This document shows, one piece after another, positions 18,602 through 30,147 of a DNA stretch of 64,000 nucleotides. A program made the position numbers and the translations under genes. Source of the DNA: Comamonas resistens (GTDB lineage Bacteria > Pseudomonadota > Gammaproteobacteria > Burkholderiales > Burkholderiaceae_C). The first letter of the stretch is position 1, and every line of letters starts with the position of its first letter. The notes below the pieces were generated by a model. It was not told the origin of the DNA. It ran no database searches and saw only the letters and a list, made by a program, of their open reading frames with translations. The stretch is taken from NCBI RefSeq assembly GCF_030064165.1, contig NZ_CP125947.1, forward strand, positions 5,188,011 through 5,252,010. The letters are read 5' to 3'.

Positions 18602-19114
18602 TTAAGGAGTGCCAGAGCCAGTGCCAGAGCCAGTGCCAGCGGCACTAGCAGAGCAACCGGCGGGGCGGTACTTTGTGTCAACCGTGGTATGGCAGCCCCA
18701 TGTACCCGAGACAGCTCGCGTCCAAACCAAAGTCTGCGTCTTCAGTGCCACTGCAGCATTACCACCAAACTTTGCCGTAATCGTAGTAACGTCAGTAGCC
18801 TGATCGCCGATCGACACATTGAGGCCAGTATAGATATCTAATGCTGTACCCAGCAGATTGCTCTGGGTCGCGCCCACGTCACACTCATCCGCCTTCGGTG
18901 CAGTACCCAATGCAACAGGCTTCAGCTTGCCATCGAGAATACAAGCCTCAACCGCCGTGCGCAGCGAGCCTGTTTCAGACATCACGCGCGACACTTGCGA
19001 CTTAGCCACATAGGTCTGGTACTGAGGAATGGCGATGGCGGCCAAAATACCGATGATCGCCACAACGATCATCAGTTCGATCAGGGTGAAACCCTTTTGA
19101 ATGGAACGCTTCAT
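18602..19114 (-). CDS. Type IV major pilin-like protein
   Basis: A 170-residue prepilin. The leader MKRSIQKG is cut by prepilin peptidase before Phe9, followed by the conserved [24 protein letters not shown] helix with Glu5 of the mature chain. Cys pairs near the middle (ACILDG ... DECDVG) and end (WGCHTT ... AGCSAS) fit pilin disulfides. It resembles the PilE/FimA type of Neisseria and other beta-proteobacteria. The C-terminus is an unusual [11 protein letters not shown] tail encoded by a short tandem repeat. The start at 19114 has AAGGGAG seven bases upstream. A sigma-54 type promoter lies just before it. No pil assembly genes are nearby. Confidence 0.93.
   Translation of the reverse strand: MKRSIQKGFTLIELMIVVAIIGILAAIAIPQYQTYVAKSQVSRVMSETGSLRTAVEACILDGKLKPVALGTAPKADECDVGATQSNLLGTALDIYTGLNVSIGDQATDVTTITAKFGGNAAVALKTQTLVWTRAVSGTWGCHTTVDTKYRPAGCSASAAGTGSGTGSGTP
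18606..18638. repeat. Short tandem repeat encoding the pilin Gly-Thr-Gly-Ser tail
   Basis: Units of GCCAGAGCCAGT (reverse strand: ACTGGCTCTGGC) are repeated in tandem. They encode alternating GT and GS dipeptides at the C-terminus of the pilin. Confidence 0.7.
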
Positions 19115-19152
19115 GAAAAACTCCCTTGATTGATAAAGTAACACTTTTATCA

Positions 19153-19169
19153 AGCAAGCAGCATGCCAG
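19153..19169 (-). promoter_or_regulatory. Sigma-54 (-24/-12) promoter of the pilin gene
   Basis: On the minus strand TGGCAT-N5-TTGCT matches the consensus TGGCAY-N5-TTGCW, with GG and GC ten bases apart. Transcription would start about 28 bases before the pilin ATG. Pilin genes of Pseudomonas are activated this way by PilR. Confidence 0.65.
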
Positions 19170-19196
19170 TTATTTTAGAGATTACATTCATCGCGA

Positions 19197-19276
19197 ATTG
19201 ACACTTTTGCTTGCACATGGTGTCAGAACTGAAACATTTTTGACCGAGGATTCACCCAAGCTGACAATTTTGTCAG
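19197..19276. promoter_or_regulatory. Probable activator sites (TGTCA repeats) upstream of the pilin promoter
   Basis: CTGACA-ATTT-TGTCAG (19261-19276) is a perfect palindrome. TGACAC (about 19199-19204) and GTGTCA (about 19220-19225) form a second inverted pair. Spacing and the TGTC core fit an upstream binding region for a PilR-like sigma-54 activator. PilR itself is not in the window. Confidence 0.5.
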
Positions 19277-19308
19277 CGCACTTGATGTGCCATCAATCTT
19301 GGCTCCTA

Positions 19309-20022
19309 TCACTCCACGGTAAACCGCATGGAGCTACCGGCCAGTTCCACAATGTCTCCGTTGAGCAGCGGCACTGACAGAGGTCCGACGATCTGACCAT
19401 TGAGCTTGAGCGCCTCGCTTTCACCTTCCAGTTGGGTCAGTACAAAGCCATGGGGCTTTTGCGTGATGGAGGCAATGGCGACCCCTGGCTTGCCCAGAGT
19501 GGTGACAACCTTGTAGAGCGACACCTCCTTGCCAGCCATGCTGCCGCTCAGCATATGGATGACGGCGTGGCGATCAGGCAGGGAAGAAACGGCGCCTTGG
19601 ATGGTTGAAGCAAAGCTGGAGATCTCACCAAAGCCCGAAGGACTGGCCAGCTTGGTGTAATCGCTGTCCGGCCCCTCGGAAATATGAGCCAGGGCCTTGG
19701 CCGGTGATGTCGTGGGCTTGGCCTTGCTCACCTGCGTATTGTCAAGAAAGCGGATCTTGTAGCGCCCGATATCCAGCAGATCACCGTGCATCAGTTCCTG
19801 CTTCTGGATCGCACGGCCATTGACAAAAGTGCCGTTGGTGCTGTGCAGATCTTCGATGACCACCTTGCCGTCCAACATGGTGAGCACGGCATGCTCGCCG
19901 CTGACGGCAAGGTTCTCAATCACGATGTCGTTGTATGGACGACGACCCAGCGTGGTGCGCTCCTTGGTGAGAGTCACTTCCTTGATGACGGCGCCGTCAA
20001 TCGAGATGACCAAATTCGGCAT
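19309..20022 (-). CDS. FHA-domain protein with two FHA modules
   Basis: A 237-residue soluble protein. The first FHA domain (about residues 20-90) has every phosphothreonine-binding landmark: TLGRRPYNDIVIENLAVSGEHA, then LHSTNGTFVNG and LMHGDLLDIGRYKIRF. A Ser/Pro/Ala linker leads to a second, more diverged module near residues 165-237 (TTLGKPGVAIASITQKPHG ... LLNGDIVELAGSSMRF), where the Gly-Arg and Ser-x-x-His residues are partly lost. Such proteins relay Ser/Thr kinase signals or help secretion and pilus systems; no kinase is near. A clear AGGAG precedes the ATG at 20022. It lies between the pilin gene and ssb. Confidence 0.9.
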   Translation of the reverse strand: MPNLVISIDGAVIKEVTLTKERTTLGRRPYNDIVIENLAVSGEHAVLTMLDGKVVIEDLHSTNGTFVNGRAIQKQELMHGDLLDIGRYKIRFLDNTQVSKAKPTTSPAKALAHISEGPDSDYTKLASPSGFGEISSFASTIQGAVSSLPDRHAVIHMLSGSMAGKEVSLYKVVTTLGKPGVAIASITQKPHGFVLTQLEGESEALKLNGQIVGPLSVPLLNGDIVELAGSSMRFTVE

Positions 20023-20256
20023 GCTGGATGCTCCTGGGAAAAGGCCAAGATTGCTTGGCGGCACAGATCACGGATCCACCTTGTCAGCACATGGCAAGGC
20101 TTGACTTCAAATCGTAACATTGAGAAACATATCAAATACCCCAATGTATTTTACAAAGGCGATGAAGTTTGCAAATTTCAGTCATTTTTCTTGATCCTGC
20201 ACAGGCCGAGCAAGACATGTGACAGACCTTCCCCGTGGTCAAAGACCTCGCTGAAA

Positions 20257-20292
20257 CAAAAAAAGCCCGCGCTCTCTTTCGAAAGGCGGGCC
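20257..20292 (-). terminator. Terminator of ssb
   Basis: Read leftward, GCCCGC and GCGGGC (20286-20291 and 20265-20270) form a stem followed by seven T. Confidence 0.85.
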
Positions 20293-20317
20293 GTGCATCA
20301 GAGCTTCAGGGCTGAGC

Positions 20318-20863
20318 TTAGAACGGAATATCGTCATCCATATCGTCAAAGCCCGAAGCCGCGCGCTGCGGAGGTGGCGACATGGGAGCAGGAGCGGGAC
20401 GTGCAGCAGGCGCCGCCGGGCGCTGTTGCTGCATGGGGGCTGGGGCAGGTGCGCGGCGAGGTGCTTCATAGCTGGTTTCGCCATAACCGTCGTCGCCATA
20501 ACCGCCTTGTGGCTGGCCGCCACCTTGGCGGCTGCCCAGCATTTGCATGGTATCGGCACGGATTTCGGTGGCGTAGCGCTCCTGGCCTGTGGCCTGATCG
20601 GTCCACTTGCGGGTGCGCAGGCTGCCTTCCACATAGACCTGGCTGCCCTTGCGCAGGTACTGGCCTGCGATCTCGGCAAGACGGCCGTTGAAAGTCACAC
20701 GGTGCCACTCGGTGGCTTCGCGGTTTTCACCGGAATTCTTGTCGCGCCAGCGGTCAGTCGTGGCGATGGTCACATTGGCCACCTGATCACCGCTGGGGAA
20801 GGTGCGCATTTCCGGGTCACGGCCCAGATTGCCGACGATGATGACTTTGTTGACGGATGCCAT
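20318..20863 (-). CDS. ssb: Single-stranded DNA-binding protein
   Basis: A 181-residue SSB. The OB-fold domain occupies about residues 1-110 ([56 protein letters not shown]). A Gly/Pro/Gln-rich disordered linker follows, and the acidic tip DDMDDDIPF is the docking peptide for replication and repair partners. It coats single-stranded DNA in replication, recombination and repair. It lies behind the MFS gene on the same strand, with uvrA divergent further up, a usual Burkholderiales order. A hairpin terminator follows its stop. Confidence 0.97.
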   Translation of the reverse strand: MASVNKVIIVGNLGRDPEMRTFPSGDQVANVTIATTDRWRDKNSGENREATEWHRVTFNGRLAEIAGQYLRKGSQVYVEGSLRTRKWTDQATGQERYATEIRADTMQMLGSRQGGGQPQGGYGDDGYGETSYEAPRRAPAPAPMQQQRPAAPAARPAPAPMSPPPQRAASGFDDMDDDIPF

Positions 20864-20979
20864 AGATTTACCTTTTCAAAAAGTGGCCCGGGTATTCGCT
20901 ATTAGTCCCAAGCCAATGGAGTGCGCATTTTGCCCCAAGCGGGCCGCGCAGCGTGCGAGATTTCCCTATATCCCGGCCA

Positions 20980-22224
20980 TCAGCCGTGACGTCCTACAGG
21001 GCGCAGCGGCCAGGTCACCAACAGCCACACTGCCGTCAGTACCGCCGTCATGATGAACAGACCCGGGACGCCCGCAAATTTGGCCACTGCACCGCCGATG
21101 GCACCGCCAGCAAACAGCCCCAGCGACTGCAGCGTGTTGTAGGCACCCAGGGCCGCCCCGCGCAAAGGCGCTGGGGCCATGCGCGAAACCAGGCTGGGCT
21201 GCGTTGCTTCCAGCGCGTTGAAGCCGCAGAAGAACAGAAACATCAGCAGCGCCATGCACCAGATGGTGGGAATGGTGCCACTGGCCGCCAGCATGCCCAG
21301 GCCGATCTGTACCACCAGCACCAGGACGATGGCACCCAGCAAGGCCTTGCGCAGCTTGCCCTTGCGTTCCATGGAAAACAGCATGCCCATGGCCAGAAAG
21401 GACAGCAACACCGCCGGCAGATAGATATGCCAGTGCTGCTCCTTGACCAGCCCTGCCTGCACCAGCATGGCGGGCACAGCCACCCACATGGACATTTGCA
21501 CCGTGTGCAGGATGAACACGCCGAAATTCAGACGCAGCAAATCCTTCTGGCCCAGCAGATCGCTGAATTTGCCCTTGGGCGCATTCACATGCTGCTTTGG
21601 CTCGGGCGGCACCACCCACAGCACTACGGCAATTCCGGCCAGCGCCAGTGCACAGGTCAGTCCGAAGATGCCGGACAGGCCTATCCAGGCGTTGAGCAAC
21701 GGCGCCAGCACCAGCGCCAGCGCAAACATCAGGCCGATGCTGCCGCCCACCATGGCCATGGCCTTGGTGCGTACGCCATCGCGTGTCAGATCGGCCAGCA
21801 ACGCAGTCACTGCCGCAGAGACTGCGCCCGCCCCCTGAATCGCACGGCCGACCATCAGGCCGGTCAGCGAATCGGCCATGGCCGCGATCAAGCTGCCTGC
21901 TGCAAACACCAGCAAACCCGCCACGATGACGCGCTTGCGGCCGATGCGGTCGGATGCCAGGCCGATGGGCAGCTGAAACACGGCCTGCGTCAGTCCGTAC
22001 AGACCCATGGCCAGGCCGATCATGGCCGGATCGTCACCGCCCGGGTATTTGCGCGCCTCCAGCATGAAGACGGGCAGCACCAGGAACAGACCCAGCATGC
22101 GCAACGCAAAGATCAGCGCCAGGGCACCGCTTGACCGGCGCTCCTGGGACGTCATGGTGGTGGAGGATTTATCGCTGCCCTGCGTGCCCGCATTCGGGGA
22201 AATGTTGATATTTTTCACGCTCAA
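20980..22224 (-). CDS. Major facilitator superfamily transporter (YajR/Bcr-like)
   Basis: A membrane transporter of up to 414 residues with 12 predicted helices. The family motif A loop is seen as GLASDRIGRKRV and motif C-like GAVSAAVTALLADLTRD in the N-terminal half, and a long loop precedes helix 7. The substrate cannot be read from the sequence; homologues beside uvrA/ssb are annotated as drug or unknown efflux pumps. The start is uncertain: TTG at 22224, GTG at 22218 and ATG at 22155 (MTSQERRSSG) are in frame and none has a strong ribosome site. It is divergent from uvrA with a 157-base gap in which I see no LexA box. Confidence 0.88.
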   Translation of the reverse strand: MSVKNINISPNAGTQGSDKSSTTMTSQERRSSGALALIFALRMLGLFLVLPVFMLEARKYPGGDDPAMIGLAMGLYGLTQAVFQLPIGLASDRIGRKRVIVAGLLVFAAGSLIAAMADSLTGLMVGRAIQGAGAVSAAVTALLADLTRDGVRTKAMAMVGGSIGLMFALALVLAPLLNAWIGLSGIFGLTCALALAGIAVVLWVVPPEPKQHVNAPKGKFSDLLGQKDLLRLNFGVFILHTVQMSMWVAVPAMLVQAGLVKEQHWHIYLPAVLLSFLAMGMLFSMERKGKLRKALLGAIVLVLVVQIGLGMLAASGTIPTIWCMALLMFLFFCGFNALEATQPSLVSRMAPAPLRGAALGAYNTLQSLGLFAGGAIGGAVAKFAGVPGLFIMTAVLTAVWLLVTWPLRPVGRHG

Positions 22225-22381
22225 ATTTTGCCAAGAGTCAAAGTCTCATGCCCAGGTTAACTAAATCAACAGCGGGCAAAAGAGAGGGAATAAAACCGTA
22301 GATTGTCCGTGAACCTGGATCATCTAGTCACGCGCAAGCCCGTCTGACTATCATGGAGAGTTTTCCCCGTCTGGAGCGCCC

Positions 22382-25423
<3,042 letters not shown>

Positions 25424-25426
25424 ATA

Positions 25427-25485
25427 TTGATGAAACATGCCTTTGACGCTTATCCATCAAGCGTCAGAAGCTACTGAATCAAGAG
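25427..25485. repeat. AGCGCT/ACGCTT-family palindrome between uvrA and the PQQ-type dehydrogenase gene
   Basis: TGACGCTT (25444-25451) and AAGCGTCA (25459-25466) are perfect arms. The flanks ATGCCTTTGACG and AGAAGCTACTGAATC are shared with other copies. It may end both convergent genes. Confidence 0.65.
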
Positions 25486-25488
25486 CAA

Positions 25489-26664
25489 TCAGGGCCGTGG
25501 CTGCAAGCGTATCAGCTTGCCGTTCGGTCCATCGGTCAGCAGATAGACCAGCCCGTCAACGCCCTGGCGTACATCGCGTATGCGCTCGCCTGCCCCGGTG
25601 TAGAGCCGCTGCTCTGCCGTCACCTTGCCATCCTTGATCTCCAGACGTACCAGGCTGCGTGACTTGAGGCCACCGACCAGCAGGCTGCCCTTCCAGGCCG
25701 TGCCATAGCGGTCGCTGGTGACAAACACCATGCCGCTGGGCGCAATGCTGGGCACCCAGTAGTGCAGCGGTTGCTCCATGCCCGCTTTTTGCGTGCCTTC
25801 GCCGATCTTGCCGCCGCCATATTCCTCGCCATAGGTGATGACGGGCCAGCCATAGTTTCTGCCGGGCTGGGGCTGGTTGATTTCGTCACCGCCCTGCGGG
25901 CCATGCTCGTGCATCCACAGCTGACCATCGGGCCCCATGGTCAGGCCCTGGCTGTTGCGATGGCCATAGCTGTAGATCTCTGGCAAGGCGTTCTTTTGGG
26001 AGATGAACGGATTGTCCCTGGGCACGCTGCCGTCCTTGGCGATGCGCACCAGCTTGCCATGATGGTTGTCCAGTGTCTGGGCATCCTGACGCTGTGAATA
26101 ACGGTCACCCAGACTCAGGAACAGTGTGCCGTCCTTGGCCTCGGCAATGCGGCAACCAAAGTGGGCATTGCTTTTGACCTTGGGACGCTGGCTGAACAGC
26201 ACTTTGACGTCTTCCAGCTGCCGCTCTCCCGCCGCAATGCGCGCGCTGGCCAGAGCCGTGCTGTTGCTGCCTGCCTCGGTCCCTGGCTCGCTGAAGCAGA
26301 AATAGATGCGGCGGTTGCTGGCGAACTGGCTGTCGGGCACCACATCGAGCAGACCTCCCTGCCCGCCATAGGCCACGGGCGGCACGCCGGTCAGCTCTGC
26401 CTGTTTCTGGCCCTGGGCATCCAGCAGCCAGAGCTTGCCGGCACGCTCGCTCAGCACAAAGCGCTGATCCGGCAAAGGCGCTATCGCCCACGCGTTGGCT
26501 AGCCCCGTGGCCAATATCTGCTGGCGGGGCTCCTGAGTCTGGGCCGATGCGCCAGAGGGCAGCAATACCGCCAGAGAGGTCGCCAAGGCTGCCACCAGCG
26601 ATGCCGCCAAACGCACCGGCGAGCGCTGCCGCAGCGGGCAAAGAGATGTTTGCATCCATGTCAT
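25489..26664 (-). CDS. Soluble PQQ-dependent aldose/glucose dehydrogenase-like protein (YliI type)
   Basis: A 391-residue periplasmic protein with a signal peptide ending near SGASAQT and a six-bladed beta-propeller. Conserved segments include GLANAWAIAPLPDQRFVLSERAGKL, YGGQGGLLDV, SYGHRNSQGL, WMHEHGPQGGDEIN and SGMVFVTSDRYG. These match the GSDH/YliI family, which oxidises sugars with pyrroloquinoline quinone. Whether the host makes PQQ cannot be told here. ATGs at 26664 and 26655 are both possible. Its 5' end is close to the divergent FAD oxidoreductase start, so they share a short promoter region. It converges on uvrA. Confidence 0.9.
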   Translation of the reverse strand: MTWMQTSLCPLRQRSPVRLAASLVAALATSLAVLLPSGASAQTQEPRQQILATGLANAWAIAPLPDQRFVLSERAGKLWLLDAQGQKQAELTGVPPVAYGGQGGLLDVVPDSQFASNRRIYFCFSEPGTEAGSNSTALASARIAAGERQLEDVKVLFSQRPKVKSNAHFGCRIAEAKDGTLFLSLGDRYSQRQDAQTLDNHHGKLVRIAKDGSVPRDNPFISQKNALPEIYSYGHRNSQGLTMGPDGQLWMHEHGPQGGDEINQPQPGRNYGWPVITYGEEYGGGKIGEGTQKAGMEQPLHYWVPSIAPSGMVFVTSDRYGTAWKGSLLVGGLKSRSLVRLEIKDGKVTAEQRLYTGAGERIRDVRQGVDGLVYLLTDGPNGKLIRLQPRP

Positions 26665-26703
26665 CGCGGGCCTGACCTTTCATCGGGTTTGGCAGACAGT
26701 ACC

Positions 26704-27912
26704 ATGCAGGTCATGGATACCGCCAAGACCACCCCACTCGACACCCCGGCCAACCCCGTCTGGGACTTTGTCATCATCGGCGCCGGTATGGCCGGAGCCT
26801 CCACCGCCTGGCAACTGGCCCAAAGTGGCGGGGCGACGCCCCCTTCCGTGCTGGTGCTCGAGCGTGAATCCCAGCCTGGCTATCACACCACAGGCCGCTC
26901 GGCCGCGCTGTTTGAAGAGCACTATGGCCCGGCCCAGGTGCAGGCCCTGACCCGTGCCAGCCGCGCCTTCTACGATGCGCCGCCCACCGGTTTTGCCGAG
27001 GCCGCCATCCTCACCCCACGCGGCGTGCTGTATGTCGGTACCGCAGAACAAAAAGAGCTGGTCGATGCCGCCTATGCAGAGGCCCTCATTCACTCGCCCC
27101 AAGCCCAGCGCCTGGATGCTGCGCAGCTCAAGGACTTGGTGCCCTGTCTCAATACCGAGGTGCTGGTCGACGGCTTTCTCGATGGCGGCGCACGCGATAT
27201 CGATGTGCACGGCCTGCACCAGGGCTTTATCCGCGGCCTGCGCCAGCGCGGCGGCGACCTGTGGTGCAACGCCGAAGTCGAGGCCATCACCCGCGTCAAC
27301 GACAGCTGGCATATCGCCCTGCCCCAGGGACTGAGCATCCGGGCCAGGACCATCATCAATGCGGCCGGAGCATGGGTGGATCAGATCGCCGCCATGGTGG
27401 GTGCAGCGCCCATCGGCATCGTGCCCAAGCGCCGCAGCGCCTTCACCTTCCCGGCCCCCGCTGGCATGGACACCACGCACTGGCCCGCCATCATCAGCGC
27501 CGATGAAAACTGGTACATCAAGCCCGATGCGGGCCAGTTGCTGGGCTCACCAGCCAATGCAGACCCCGTGCCACCGCACGACGTGGTGCCCGAGGAGCTG
27601 GACATTGCCACCGGCATCTATCACATCGAGGAAGCCACCACGCTGCAAATCCGCCGTCCCTCGCACACCTGGGCAGGCCTGCGCTCGTTCGTGGCCGATG
27701 GCGAGCTGGTGATCGGCTGGGATGCCTCTCCCACACCCGTGGCCGGTTTCTTCTGGGTCGCGGCCCAGGGCGGTTACGGTATTCAAAGCGCGGCCGGCTA
27801 CAGCCTGCTGGCCCGCAATCTGCTGCTGGGAGAGCCCCTGGACACGGCGCTGGCAGAGCAGAAGGTGGACGTGGGAACGCTATCGCCGGCCAGATGCCAG
27901 CGATCGCTATAA
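26704..27912 (+). CDS. FAD-dependent oxidoreductase of the DAO (DadA/glycine oxidase) family
   Basis: A 402-residue enzyme with an N-terminal dinucleotide-binding motif (VIIGAGMAGASTAWQLA). It also has the DAO-family FAD segments LERESQPGYHTTGRSAALF and TIINAAGAWVDQIAAMVG, and the C-terminal WAGLRSFVADGELVIGWD ... GYGIQSAAGYS. It probably oxidises an amino acid or amine; the substrate is not clear. The resemblance of the GRSAALFEEHYGP opening is to the group of DAO proteins near amino-acid catabolism genes. The start at 26704 is uncertain (26713 is also possible). It is followed by a strong two-way terminator. Confidence 0.88.
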   Translation: MQVMDTAKTTPLDTPANPVWDFVIIGAGMAGASTAWQLAQSGGATPPSVLVLERESQPGYHTTGRSAALFEEHYGPAQVQALTRASRAFYDAPPTGFAEAAILTPRGVLYVGTAEQKELVDAAYAEALIHSPQAQRLDAAQLKDLVPCLNTEVLVDGFLDGGARDIDVHGLHQGFIRGLRQRGGDLWCNAEVEAITRVNDSWHIALPQGLSIRARTIINAAGAWVDQIAAMVGAAPIGIVPKRRSAFTFPAPAGMDTTHWPAIISADENWYIKPDAGQLLGSPANADPVPPHDVVPEELDIATGIYHIEEATTLQIRRPSHTWAGLRSFVADGELVIGWDASPTPVAGFFWVAAQGGYGIQSAAGYSLLARNLLLGEPLDTALAEQKVDVGTLSPARCQRSL

Positions 27913-27995
27913 AGTCGAGAGCTTTCAGCGCTCGTCGGTATTGCGTTACAGCCGGATTTCTTCAAAATCCGGGCTTGCTCAATCCCAAGCAAGGC

Positions 27996-28030
27996 AAAAC
28001 GGCCTGCTCCACCAGGAGCAGGCCGTTTTT
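27996..28030. terminator. Bidirectional terminator between convergent genes
   Basis: AAAACGGCCTGCTCC and GGAGCAGGCCGTTTTT pair over 15 bases around ACCA. It serves the FAD oxidoreductase from the left and the Bug receptor from the right. Confidence 0.92.
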
Positions 28031-28053
28031 CAGCTTGAGCAGCCTCGGCGCGA

Positions 28054-29037
28054 TCAGTTCTCGATCTTGGCGAACTGCACAATCTTCGCGTACTTGGCGA
28101 TCTCGGCATTGATGTACTTGCCGGCATCCACCTTGGGATCGGCCACCACACTGCCGGTCTCTTCCATCTTCTTGCGGAACTCGGGCGAGGCCATGGTCTC
28201 GTCCAGCGCCTTCTTCAGCTTGGCGGCGATGGGGGCGGGCAGGCCCTTGGGCGCCATCATGGCAAACCAGCTGTTGATGTCCACGTTCTTGAACTGGGGC
28301 AGCTCGGACAGGGCAGGAATGTCGGGCGTGATGGCCGAGCGCTTGGCTTCGGTCGTGCCCAGAGCCACCACCTTGCCCGCCTTGATCTGGGGCAGGCCCG
28401 AGGACAGCACGAACATGCCGAATTCGATATTGCTGCCCACCAGGTCGGTGGTCAGAGGTGCTACTCCCTTGTAAGGCACATGGGTCATGTGCAGCTTGCC
28501 CTGCTCCTTGATCAGCTCGCCGGCCAGGTGCAGTGCCGTTCCCACACCGGAGCTGCCGTAGCTGAACTTGTCGGGGTTCTTGCTGACCAGGCTCACAAAC
28601 TCGGCCGCGTTCTTCACGCCGGCCTTGTGCGAGGCCACCAGCACCATGGGCTGCGAACCCACGAGGCCGATGGGAGTGAAGTCGCCGATGTTGTACTTCA
28701 CGGCCTTGTTGATGAGCTTGGCAATGGCCAGTTCGTTGTTGGCACCCACCATGATGGTGTAGCCATCGGGCTGGGCCTTGGCGACCTTCTGCGCGCCAAT
28801 GGCACCGCCGGCGCCGCCAAGGTTCTCCACCACCACGGGCTGGCCCAGATGCTTGGCCAGGCCATCGGCCACCAGACGGCCGATCAGGTCGGTACTGCCG
28901 CCAGCGGGATAGCCCACTACCATGGTGATGGCCTTGCTGGGGTAGTTGTCGGCCGCAAACGCAGGGGCAGCCAGGCCGGCAGCCATCAGCAAGCCGGCGG
29001 CGATGGAAGTGCGGCGGAGGATTTTTGTATTCTGCAT
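28054..29037 (-). CDS. Bug-family periplasmic solute receptor (TctC-like)
   Basis: A 327-residue secreted protein. After a signal peptide (cut near AFAADNYPSK) it shows the Bug pattern: ITMVVGYPAGGSTDLIGRLVADGLAKHLGQPVVVENLGGAGGAIGAQKVAKAQPDG in one block, then SYGSSGVGTALHLAGE, THVPYKGVAPL and a KAGKVVALGTT segment. Bug proteins bind small carboxylates in the periplasm, some for tripartite tricarboxylate transporters, many with no known transporter. No TctA/TctB membrane genes are present here. A LysR regulator lies just upstream on the same strand and may control it. Confidence 0.93.
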   Translation of the reverse strand: MQNTKILRRTSIAAGLLMAAGLAAPAFAADNYPSKAITMVVGYPAGGSTDLIGRLVADGLAKHLGQPVVVENLGGAGGAIGAQKVAKAQPDGYTIMVGANNELAIAKLINKAVKYNIGDFTPIGLVGSQPMVLVASHKAGVKNAAEFVSLVSKNPDKFSYGSSGVGTALHLAGELIKEQGKLHMTHVPYKGVAPLTTDLVGSNIEFGMFVLSSGLPQIKAGKVVALGTTEAKRSAITPDIPALSELPQFKNVDINSWFAMMAPKGLPAPIAAKLKKALDETMASPEFRKKMEETGSVVADPKVDAGKYINAEIAKYAKIVQFAKIEN

Positions 29038-29219
29038 GAAACTATTCCGAATCTTTATAACGTCGATTGTGCGAACACCGCGAAAGACTGTTGGTGCCGA
29101 TACGGCACCAATATGTGCAAATTGAGCACGAAACAACTCAATCAGGACAAGGTAACCACGCCAGGCCTGCAGGTCGTCAGACAAAACCCTGCAAAGCCGC
29201 TGGCCAGTGGCCGCGCCGC

Positions 29220-30128
29220 TCAGGAACGGGTGATATCACCCCAGAACTGCTCGGCCGCGGCACCCAGATGGCGTTTGGGCCGATACAGGCGCACGTCGAA
29301 ATGCACGTTCAGGCTGCCGTCACCGGCAATCGCCAGACGCCCGGCCTGGCAGTCGCGCTGCACCATGGACCATGGCATCCAGGCCACCCCCAGGCCCTTG
29401 AGCACGTACTCGTAATTGGCGTCCGCCGAGTCGCAGTCTATGCAGCGCCGCAGCCTGGGCATGAGCGGATGGCTGGCCAGATGGTCTTCCACCAGCCGCC
29501 CCAGCGCCATGCTGTGCGAGAACGCCAGATAGGGCACAGGGCTGGCACCGGCGTGCAAGGCCTGGGCCAGATCGAACAAGGCCTTGCCATCGGCATCGGC
29601 GCGCGCCACGGGTACCAGCTTGTCGTGCATCACCGTCAGGTGACTGAACTGCCGCCCATCGAGCCGCACGGCAATGGCCGCATGGTGGTAGAGCAAGGCA
29701 AAGCTGACCTCGCCGCGCTGCAGCATGACCACGGTTTCATCGAGCGTGCGGGTGATGACGCGCATCTGCGCCGCTTGCAGCACGCTGCCGTGCAGTGCCA
29801 GCCAGTCGGCCACGATGGTGCGCGCCAGGGTGCGCCCCGTGGCCAGCGTGATCACATGGGCCTGGCGCCCGGCCACGGCCTGCAGCTCGTCGTGAGACTG
29901 GGCCAGCGTGCGCACCATCTGCTCGGCGGTGTCGCGAAAGGCTTCACCGGCTGGCGTGAGCCGCACCGGCCCGCCCCCTGATTCAATCAGCGGCGTGCCC
30001 GCCCAGGCTTCCAGGGCCCGGATGCGGCGGCCAAAGGCCGGGTGGGTGACATGGCGCAGCTCTGCCGCACGGGTAAAGCTGCGCTCCTGGGCCAGGAGCA
30101 GAAAGTCTTCCAGCCATTTGCTTTGCAT
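29220..30128 (-). CDS. LysR-type transcriptional regulator
   Basis: A 302-residue regulator with an N-terminal winged helix-turn-helix (WLEDFLLLAQERSFTRAAELRHVTHPAFGRRIRALEAWAG) and a C-terminal periplasmic-binding-like effector domain. The HTH has Thr-His-Pro-Ala-Phe in place of the more usual Ser-Gln-Pro-Ala-Leu-Ser. It starts at 30128, 19 bases after pyrF ends, and precedes the Bug receptor by 182 bases, so it may regulate that receptor or respond to its ligand. The ligand is not evident. Confidence 0.93.
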   Translation of the reverse strand: MQSKWLEDFLLLAQERSFTRAAELRHVTHPAFGRRIRALEAWAGTPLIESGGGPVRLTPAGEAFRDTAEQMVRTLAQSHDELQAVAGRQAHVITLATGRTLARTIVADWLALHGSVLQAAQMRVITRTLDETVVMLQRGEVSFALLYHHAAIAVRLDGRQFSHLTVMHDKLVPVARADADGKALFDLAQALHAGASPVPYLAFSHSMALGRLVEDHLASHPLMPRLRRCIDCDSADANYEYVLKGLGVAWMPWSMVQRDCQAGRLAIAGDGSLNVHFDVRLYRPKRHLGAAAEQFWGDITRS

Positions 30129-30147
30129 GGCCAGAACCCGTCCTGGC

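Noticed and set aside
19309..20022. Type VI secretion component (FHA protein)
   Set aside because: No tss genes, kinase or phosphatase of such a system within the window.
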